Part shown: in pieces, positions 40,568 through 46,285 of the stretch
Layout of the letters: each line of letters opens with the position of its first letter
Numbering within the stretch: the stretch's first letter is position 1
From: an uncultured Collinsella sp.
GTDB lineage: Bacteria; Actinomycetota; Coriobacteriia; Coriobacteriales; Coriobacteriaceae
Direction: 5' to 3'
Assembly (NCBI GenBank): GCA_900755005.1
Contig: CAAEEX010000053.1
Location: 1 to 51,772 of the forward strand
Length of the DNA stretch: 51,772 nt
The notes under the pieces: model-generated
The model's input: only the letters and a program-made list of their open reading frames with translations
Database searches by the model: none
Told to the model about the DNA's origin: nothing
Position numbers and translations under genes: made by a program

Positions 40568-41950
40568 GAGCTCCACACTTTCGGCGCCGTTGATGGTTAG
40601 GTTTCGCTCGTAGAAGGCGGTGAGGGCGCGGATGGCGTACATTACGTCGCGCACGCCGCCGGTCTCGTAGCTCGAGTGCATGGCAAGCTGCGGCAGGCCC
40701 ACGTCCACGGCATGCATGCTCGCCTGCATATTGGACAGATTGCCGAGCGTAGAGCCGCCGGCCATATCGCTCTTGTTGGCAAAGGCCTGCGTGGGCACGT
40801 CGGCGTCATCGCAGATGGCCTGGAACACCGCGCGGCTAAAGGCATCGGTGCAATAGTGCTGGTTGGCTGCCTCCTTGATGACGATGCCTCCGTTGAGCAC
40901 CACCTGATTGCGGGCATCGCACTTCTCGGCGTGGTTGGGGTGCACGGCATGTGCATTGTCGCAGCTTACAAGCATCGAGGCGGCAAGTGCGCGATGGTAC
41001 GACTCGTCGTCAAAGCCCAGCGATCCGTTAATGCGGCGCAGCGCGTCGGCCAAGAACGTCGACATGGCGCCCTGCTTGGTCTCGGAGCCAACCTCCTCAT
41101 TATCAAAGCAGCAGAAGACCGAAACGTCGTGCGCGTTCTCGGCACCCAAAAATGCCTGCAGCGAGGTGTAGGCGCAGGCCAGGTCGTCGAGCTTGGGCGT
41201 CGAGATAAACTCGTCGGCCCAGCCCCAGATGCGTGCATCCTGACGATTGACCAGGAACAGATCGCGGCCCAGGATCTGCTCGGGCTCAACGTCCAATTCG
41301 TCAGCGATCAGGGCATCGAAGTCACCCTGCTTAAGGTCACCGGCGCTGATGAGCGGGCACAGGTCAACGGCTCGGCTGGGAGCAAAGCCCTCGTTGACGC
41401 CACGGTTCATATGGATGGCAAGGCTCGGGATAATAGCGACCTCGCGCTCGGTGGCAAGCAGGCGGCTCTCAATGCGGTCACCCTCGCGCACCAGCACGCG
41501 GCCCGCGAGCGCCAGCGGGCGATCGAACCAGGTGTAGTCGATCATGCCGCCGTAGGCCTCGGTGTTCAGGCGCAGCGTCTCGCCCGCGCCGTCGAGCTCG
41601 GGCACGGCCTTGACCTTAAACGTCGGCGAATCGCTGTGCGACGCCGTGAGCTGAAAATGATAGTCACCGGCAACGCCGTCCTCGCCCCACGTAGCGGCCA
41701 GGTCCTCGCCCACCTTAAAGGCGATAACGCTCGAGGTGTTGCGCTGCGTGTAATAACGCCCGCCCGGCTCGATATCCCACGCCGCGTTCTCGGGCAGGTA
41801 GGTAAAGCCTGCCTCGTCGAGTTCGGCCATAATGGTCGCCGCCGTATGGAACATGCTGGGGCATGCCTCGATAAAGTCGATAAGGTCGTTGGCGGCCTCG
41901 ATATCGTCGGCCGTCACGTGCACGCGCTCGATCGTTTCCTGATCCGTCAT
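40565..41950 (-). CDS. M18-family aminopeptidase (zinc)
   Basis: The 461-residue M18 peptidase (aspartyl-aminopeptidase family) removes N-terminal residues. N-terminal 'DLIDFIEACPSMFHTAATI' and 'GRYYTQRNTSSVIAFKVG' are family features. Metal ligands lie in 'FQLTASHSDSPTFKVK' (His), 'KLDDLACAYTSLQAF' (Asp), 'CFDNEEVGSETKQGA' (Glu-Glu, catalytic and ligand) and the C-terminal 'LPQLAMHSSYETGG' (His). The ATG at 41950 has AAAGGGGAG upstream; the frame continues to 42061 but has no ribosome site there. Length is in the normal 420-480 range. The gene is divergent from the Ntn hydrolase, 161 bases apart. Confidence 0.93.
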   Translation of the reverse strand: MTDQETIERVHVTADDIEAANDLIDFIEACPSMFHTAATIMAELDEAGFTYLPENAAWDIEPGGRYYTQRNTSSVIAFKVGEDLAATWGEDGVAGDYHFQLTASHSDSPTFKVKAVPELDGAGETLRLNTEAYGGMIDYTWFDRPLALAGRVLVREGDRIESRLLATEREVAIIPSLAIHMNRGVNEGFAPSRAVDLCPLISAGDLKQGDFDALIADELDVEPEQILGRDLFLVNRQDARIWGWADEFISTPKLDDLACAYTSLQAFLGAENAHDVSVFCCFDNEEVGSETKQGAMSTFLADALRRINGSLGFDDESYHRALAASMLVSCDNAHAVHPNHAEKCDARNQVVLNGGIVIKEAANQHYCTDAFSRAVFQAICDDADVPTQAFANKSDMAGGSTLGNLSNMQASMHAVDVGLPQLAMHSSYETGGVRDVMYAIRALTAFYERNLTINGAESVEL

Positions 41951-42111
41951 GCTCTCCCCTTTCGCTGGGTTGATGGTCCCCTCCAGCATACCCCGCCACG
42001 CCAGCGCCGCACTCTTCATTCCGTGCTTAATTCCGCGCCGCTCACCAAGTTGAGCCATCATGCCCGCGCTCCTTTTGCGACAATTGCGCTAACAGGACGA
42101 GAGGAGCCGTC

Positions 42112-43197
42112 ATGAAGCCACGTAACATTGCCATCGCCTGCGGTGTCGCGGGTGTCGCCGTCGGCCTTGCCGCTGCCACCGGTATCGTTTATCACAAGCA
42201 AATCAAGTCCGCCGCGTCGCTCAAACGCTTGACCGGCTACGCGGATGGCTATGACCTGTACGCAATCGACATCGCCTACGACTACGATCTTGATCGCATC
42301 ATCGCCGCCGGCGTACGCGACGACCAGGCCTACATCGATGCCGTGGTGGCGCAGGTGCTGCCCGGTGTGCCGGCACATGTCCAGGCGCCCCAGTTTGCCT
42401 GCAGCGCTTTTGTCGCTGTAGATGCCGAACGCCGTGTGCGCACCGGTCGCAATTACGACTTTAAGGACGACACCTCGGCGCTGCTGGTGCGCAATCACCC
42501 ACGCGGCGGCTATGCCTCCATCGGATTTGCCGCCCTCAACAACCTGGGCGATAACACTCCGCTTGACTCCGTCGCCGGACGCGTCGCCGCACTCATGGGC
42601 CCGTTTGCCCAGCTCGACGGTGTTAACGAATGCGGCGTGTCCGTTGCCGTACTCACCCTGGATTCCAAGCCCTGTGACCAGGACACGCAACGCCCCGTCA
42701 TCAATACCTCGCTCGCCATCCGTCTGGTGCTCGACCGCGCGGCCACCACACAGGAGGCTGTCGACCTGCTTTCCGCCTACGACATGCACGCCATGGCAGG
42801 ACGCGATTACCACTTCTTTATCAACGACGCCGCCGGTGACGCGCGGGTGGTGGAGTGGGATCCGCGCGATCCCGACCGTGCATGCAAGGCGACGCCCGTA
42901 CGCCAGGTTACGAACTTCTACGCCTGCTATGGCGACGAAGTGCTGCCCAACCAAAAGAATGGCGAGCTGGGCCATGGTAAGGAGCGCGCCGTCGCAATCG
43001 CCGATGTCCTTGACGCCCATGTCGGTGCCCAAGACGAGGCAGTCGCTTGGAAGGCCCTACGCGCTGCGGCGCAAGAGCCCAATCCGGAAGACATCACCAG
43101 CAACACGCAGTGGTCGGTCGTCTTCGACAACACCGAGCCCGCTGCCGCCATCACGCTGCGCCGCCACTGGGGCGACATCGACGCCTTTGCGCTGTAA
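42112..43197 (+). CDS. Ntn-type linear-amide hydrolase (choloylglycine hydrolase/C45-like), membrane-anchored or secreted
   Basis: This 361-residue protein has an N-terminal hydrophobic segment ('IAIACGVAGVAVGLAAATGIV', 6-26). After an alpha-helical stretch, 'APQFACSAFVAVDAERRVRTGRNYDF' resembles the Ntn-hydrolase start. Cys97 would be the nucleophile freed by autocleavage, and RTGRNYDF matches the conserved Arg-Asn-x-Asp turn of bile-salt-hydrolase/C45 enzymes. 'CGVSVAVLTLDS' and 'NTSLAIRLVLDRAATTQEAVDLL' fit the core; 'NTQWSVVFDN' is the late Asn/Arg-type block. Typical bile salt hydrolases begin with Met-Cys and lack a signal, so this is another branch. The acyl substrate is unknown. ATG follows GAGAGGAG. 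Confidence 0.78.
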   Translation: MKPRNIAIACGVAGVAVGLAAATGIVYHKQIKSAASLKRLTGYADGYDLYAIDIAYDYDLDRIIAAGVRDDQAYIDAVVAQVLPGVPAHVQAPQFACSAFVAVDAERRVRTGRNYDFKDDTSALLVRNHPRGGYASIGFAALNNLGDNTPLDSVAGRVAALMGPFAQLDGVNECGVSVAVLTLDSKPCDQDTQRPVINTSLAIRLVLDRAATTQEAVDLLSAYDMHAMAGRDYHFFINDAAGDARVVEWDPRDPDRACKATPVRQVTNFYACYGDEVLPNQKNGELGHGKERAVAIADVLDAHVGAQDEAVAWKALRAAAQEPNPEDITSNTQWSVVFDNTEPAAAITLRRHWGDIDAFAL

Positions 43198-43264
43198 GGA
43201 GCCAGGCCCGTCGACCTTACGCTCGCCTGACGTTGTTTACATTTCCATACGCTTGAGCTAACAC

Positions 43265-43318
43265 GTTTTACCTCCGTATCAACAGTGTACGGGGGTAAAC
43301 TTATGCGCATGTTATAAC
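43265..43318 (+). promoter_or_regulatory. Promoter with dyad operator upstream of phosphofructokinase
   Basis: TATAAC (43313-43318) with TGT just before it is an extended -10. The inverted repeat GTTTTACCTCCGTA (43265-43278) / TACGGGGGTAAAC (43288-43300) covers the -35, so it may be an operator. GGAAGG then precedes ATG at 43338. Confidence 0.6.
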
Positions 43319-43337
43319 TTGCCCGGAAGGATTCATC

Positions 43338-44417
43338 ATGCTCAGGATCGGTCTTCTTACCAGTGGCGGCGACTGCCAGGCGCTCAACGCCACCATGCGC
43401 GGCATCGTCAAAACGCTCATGACCAATAGCGAAGAGCCTATCGAGATCTATGGTTTTGAGGACGGCTACCAGGGCCTTATCTACAGCCGGTTCCGCGTCA
43501 TGACGCCCGCCGATTTTAGCGGCATCCTTACCCGTGGCGGCACTATTCTGGGCACAAGCCGTACGCCGTTCAAGCGCCTGGATATTCCCGAGGCCGACGG
43601 CGTCGAAAAGGTGCCGGCAATGGTCCACACCTATCATAAGCTACAGCTCGACTGCCTGTTTATGCTGGGCGGCAACGGCTCCACCAAGACCGCCAACCGT
43701 CTGCGCGAAGAGGGCCTCAACGTTATCGCCCTGCCTAAGACCATCGATAACGACACCTGGGGCACCGAGTTGACGTTTGGCTTTACGAGCGCCATCGACG
43801 TCGCCACCAAGTGCATCGACGACATCCACACCACTGCCTCGAGTCACGGCCGCGTGTTTGTCATCGAGATCATGGGACACAAGGTTGGCTGGATTCCGCT
43901 GTATGCCGGCGTCGCGGGCGGCGCGGACGTCATCCTGATTCCCGAAATCCCCTACGACATGGACAACGTCATCAAGACCATCGAGCATCGCATGGAGACC
44001 GGCAGCCGCTTTACCATCGTGGCCGTCGCCGAGGGCGCTATCTCCAAGGAGGACGCGGCGCTGTCCAAAAAGGAATACAAGAAGAAGCTTGCCGAGCGCA
44101 CGAGCCCGTCGATCGTCTACGACATCGCCAAGGAGATCGAGGCCAAGACCGGTCGCGAGACCCGCGTCGCCATCCCCGGTCACACGCAGCGCGGCGGCCA
44201 GCCCGACGCTCAGGACCGCATCTTTGCGACCCAGTGCGGTGTCGAGGCGGCGCTCGGCTGCCTACGCGGCGAGTTTGGCTACATGATTGCCCTGCGTGAC
44301 GGCAAGATGTGCCACATGCCGCTCGAGGAGGTCGCCGGCAAGCTCAAGTTTGTCGACCCCCAGAGCGACCTGGTGCGCGAGGCCAAGGCGTTGGGCATCA
44401 GCTTCGGCGACGAATAG
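43338..44417 (+). CDS. 6-phosphofructokinase (group III-like, ATP or mixed phosphoryl donor)
   Basis: This 359-residue glycolytic enzyme phosphorylates fructose 6-phosphate. 'IGLLTSGGDCQALNATMRGIV' is the nucleotide loop; 'GGNGSTKTANRL' (111-122) and 'ALPKTIDNDTWGTE' (132-145) are the active site (TIDND 135-139). Asn113 stands for the usual Asp, and Gly114 favours ATP over PPi, while Lys134 before TIDND is the residue found in PPi enzymes and in actinobacterial group III ATP enzymes. 'EIMGHKVGWIPLYAGVAGGAD' and 'GHTQRGGQPDAQDR' are standard. Donor identity is therefore not certain. It is followed 23 bases later by a long hairpin element. Confidence 0.93.
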   Translation: MLRIGLLTSGGDCQALNATMRGIVKTLMTNSEEPIEIYGFEDGYQGLIYSRFRVMTPADFSGILTRGGTILGTSRTPFKRLDIPEADGVEKVPAMVHTYHKLQLDCLFMLGGNGSTKTANRLREEGLNVIALPKTIDNDTWGTELTFGFTSAIDVATKCIDDIHTTASSHGRVFVIEIMGHKVGWIPLYAGVAGGADVILIPEIPYDMDNVIKTIEHRMETGSRFTIVAVAEGAISKEDAALSKKEYKKKLAERTSPSIVYDIAKEIEAKTGRETRVAIPGHTQRGGQPDAQDRIFATQCGVEAALGCLRGEFGYMIALRDGKMCHMPLEEVAGKLKFVDPQSDLVREAKALGISFGDE

Positions 44418-44440
44418 CCTCGGCTGGAATCCACCCCATC

Positions 44441-44537
44441 GGGCCCTCCGACCCCGCCCGACGTATTTCGATTTGGCTCCTCCCTTGACTCCGTCAAAGG
44501 TCGCCAATCGAAATCGTCGGGCGGGGTCGGAGGGCCC
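44441..44537 (+). other. Long structured element (copy c) after pfk
   Basis: GGGCCCTCCGACCCCGCC... (44441 on) pairs with ...GGCGGGGTCGGAGGGCCC (to 44537) in a stem of about 34 bp, interrupted by a TA bulge and a single T. The apex is TTGGCTCCTCCCTTGAC / GTCAAAGGTCGCCAA. On the minus strand these are CGACCTTTGA and AAGGGAGGAG, the same two strands as in copies a and b, but with the outer stem attached at the other end of the module. It begins 23 bases after the pfk stop. Confidence 0.72.
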
Positions 44538-44596
44538 TGCGTTTACATACTCGCCGGGGCTATTCGTCTTCTTGCTGCGGGTGCCTGGTCTGAAAT

Positions 44597-44667
44597 TCAG
44601 TTGCGGTGAAATAGTTCCTGCTTAGCCCGCAAATGGCTGAATCCAGAAACTATTCCACCGCAACTGA
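44597..44667. repeat. REP-like palindrome, family D, copy 1
   Basis: TCAGTTGCGGTGAAATAGTT (44597-44616) and AACTATTCCACCGCAACTGA (44648-44667), 19 of 20 positions complementary, around a 31-base loop. The second copy is at 45815. They bracket the XRE membrane regulator gene. Confidence 0.85.
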
Positions 44668-44730
44668 CTGAGTGGGGGCTCTTGGCTGCTACTTGCACTG
44701 ACATTTGTCCTAAAATGGCTGGTCGTTAGG

Positions 44731-44805
44731 GGTTGCTACCGGTAGTTGCGGTAGGGTTGGGGCAGATTCTAACTAGAAATGGTGGTCGCTACCGGTTGTT
44801 CTCGG
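44731..44805 (+). promoter_or_regulatory. Direct repeats upstream of the XRE gene (possible operators)
   Basis: GGTTGCTACCGGTAGTTGCGG (44731-44751) recurs as GGTCGCTACCGGTTGTTCTCGG (44784-44805), 53 bases apart, with CTACCGGTAG itself palindromic in the first. They lie 46-120 bases before the regulator start. Autoregulation is plausible. Confidence 0.5.
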
Positions 44806-44850
44806 CATACTCGGCTCATTCGATTCGACCATCAAACGAAAGGAACCACC

Positions 44851-45771
44851 ATGGATCTTGCGATGGCACAGCGCCTCGTCGATCGCCGCAAGGCTGCCGG
44901 GCTTTCTCAGGAGGCGCTTGCCGCCCAGCTAGGTGTGAGTCGTCAGGCTGTCAGTAAATGGGAGCGCAGCGAATCCTCGCCCGATACCGATAACCTTATT
45001 GCGCTCGCCGCGCTGTATGGCGTGTCGCTGGATGAGCTGTTGTATGGGGAGGCGGCCAACGATGCCGACGACCTGGAGGACGGTAGCGCCGACACCGAGA
45101 CGGCGGATGTGGCTGACGAGGCTGAGGATTCTGCCGGGCACGCCGATTGCGGCGACAAACCACTTGTCGATATTTCCCTCGCGCGCGGTATCCACGTCAT
45201 TGATCCCAATAAAGGCGAGGAAGTCCATGTTGGTTGGAGCGGCATCCATGTGACCAACGAGCGCAAGGGCGAAGAGGTGCATGTGGGGCCGGACGGCGTG
45301 CATATCGATACGCTTGAGGACGATGGACATAGCGTACGCACCAATGACGACGGCACCGTCACCATCGACGGCGAAACGTTTTCCAGCTGGAAGGAAGCAC
45401 ACGACAAGCTCGACCATCATGGCAAGCATTTCCACACCAAGGTCGGACGTGCATGGAACAAATCCCCCTTCCCCGCACTTGTTACTCTCGCCTATCTGGT
45501 GCTCGGCATTGTCTACGGCACATGGGGCATGGGGCTTTTCCTCGTCTTTCTGGTTCCCGTCTACTACGCGATTGGTGACTTCATCGATCGGCGCCACCTG
45601 TCTAAGCTGATCGAGGCCATCTACCCGGCAGCCGCCATCGCTTGGTTCCTCTACATGTGGCTCTGTTTGGGACAGCCCCATCCTGCATGGATCATCCTCA
45701 TCACGATTCCCGTCATAAAGGCGCTCATGCGCTGGTGCCGCAAACAATGGAAGCACCGCAAACAGGCCTAA
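44851..45771 (+). CDS. XRE-type HTH regulator fused to a membrane domain
   Basis: This is a 306-residue protein. Residues 1-66 form a Cro/C1 HTH ('RLVDRRKAAGLSQEALAAQLGVSRQAVSKWERSESSPDTDNL'). An acidic linker (about 70-105) follows. About 110-160 has repeated 'GEEVHVG..GIHV' units, a beta-like repeat of 18-19 residues. A soluble His-rich stretch ('DHHGKHFHTK') precedes three or more membrane helices ('LVTLAYLVLGIVYGTWGMGLFLVFLVPVYYAIG', 'AIYPAAAIAWFLYMWLCLG', 'HPAWIILITIPVIKALM'). It would be a membrane-tethered transcription factor. The ATG at 44851 has AAAGGAAC upstream. It is bracketed by family D repeats. Confidence 0.85.
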   Translation: MDLAMAQRLVDRRKAAGLSQEALAAQLGVSRQAVSKWERSESSPDTDNLIALAALYGVSLDELLYGEAANDADDLEDGSADTETADVADEAEDSAGHADCGDKPLVDISLARGIHVIDPNKGEEVHVGWSGIHVTNERKGEEVHVGPDGVHIDTLEDDGHSVRTNDDGTVTIDGETFSSWKEAHDKLDHHGKHFHTKVGRAWNKSPFPALVTLAYLVLGIVYGTWGMGLFLVFLVPVYYAIGDFIDRRHLSKLIEAIYPAAAIAWFLYMWLCLGQPHPAWIILITIPVIKALMRWCRKQWKHRKQA

Positions 45772-45814
45772 CACGCTCCGACCCACCAGCACCCAACCGC
45801 CCCCGCCCTTCTCC

Positions 45815-45885
45815 TAAGTTGCGGTGAGATAGGGACTGTTTTGAAGCTCCAAAGCGCCAAACAGTCCGTATATCACCGCAACTTA
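45815..45885. repeat. REP-like palindrome, family D, copy 2
   Basis: TAAGTTGCGGTGAGATAGGG... pairs with ...TATATCACCGCAACTTA, 24 of 27 positions, with loop around 45842-45858. Relative to copy 1, the outermost pairs differ on both arms (TAAG/CTTA versus TCAG/CTGA), so pairing is kept. Confidence 0.82.
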
Positions 45886-45946
45886 CAAACAACTGGGTCA
45901 GTTCCGGCACGGAGATTAGCATTGAGCTGACCGCGCACCAAGAAAA

Positions 45947-46086
45947 GGGCCTATTTACTACGTTTAACTCGAGAGGGCCGACCATACCCGCCTTTTCCGA
46001 AAACTGGCAAGCCCTCTACCTGCGGTTTTAATTTCATAATCTTTGTCACGGTCGAGGGTGTGGTAGCAAACGTAGTAGATAGGCCC
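45947..46086. repeat. 140-base element with 19-bp terminal inverted repeats (MITE-like or structured)
   Basis: GGGCCTATTTACTACGTTT (45947-45965) and AAACGTAGTAGATAGGCCC (46068-46086) differ at one position. GAGAGGGC/GCCCTC (45971 and about 46011) pair inside. A reading frame on the minus strand covers it, but has no ribosome site and its ends follow the repeat, so I do not call it a gene. The 350-base stretch 45886-46201 holds nothing else. Confidence 0.72.
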
Positions 46087-46201
46087 ATTTTGTGGCATAC
46101 GACCCATACAAGCCCAATCTCGAAGGCCAAAGAGAGCCTCTCATCCACGCCTGCGAGCGAAAACCAAATAGAATGAAAGGCAAATGGAAAGCCCGTTTGA
46201 C

Positions 46202-46245
46202 GGGGCAAACGCCGGGCCACCTAATGGTTGTCCGGCGTTTGCCCC
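46202..46245 (-). terminator. 14-bp perfect hairpin downstream of the FtsX-like gene
   Basis: GGGGCAAACGCCGG (46202-46215) and CCGGCGTTTGCCCC (46232-46245), 16-base loop. It directly adjoins REP-like copy 4, so two hairpins lie in tandem after the minus-strand gene. A U-tract is lacking on the minus strand. Confidence 0.55.
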
Positions 46246-46285
46246 GATAAAACCCGCCAAAATAAACCTGTCCCTTTTTGGCAGG
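46246..46285 (+). repeat. REP-like palindrome, family A, copy 4
   Basis: GATAAAACCCGCC then AAAATAAACCTGTCCC then TTTTTGGCAGGC. It abuts the stop codon of the FtsX-like gene (46286-46288), as copy 3 does for the aminopeptidase. Confidence 0.86.

Noticed and set aside
40676..42115. A 479-codon plus-strand frame opposite the aminopeptidase
   Set aside because: A shadow of the M18 gene, which has full metal motifs and a ribosome site; this frame has neither.
45951..46220. An 89-codon minus-strand frame
   Set aside because: It coincides with the 140-base inverted-repeat element and has no ribosome site; probably repeat sequence that happens to be open.
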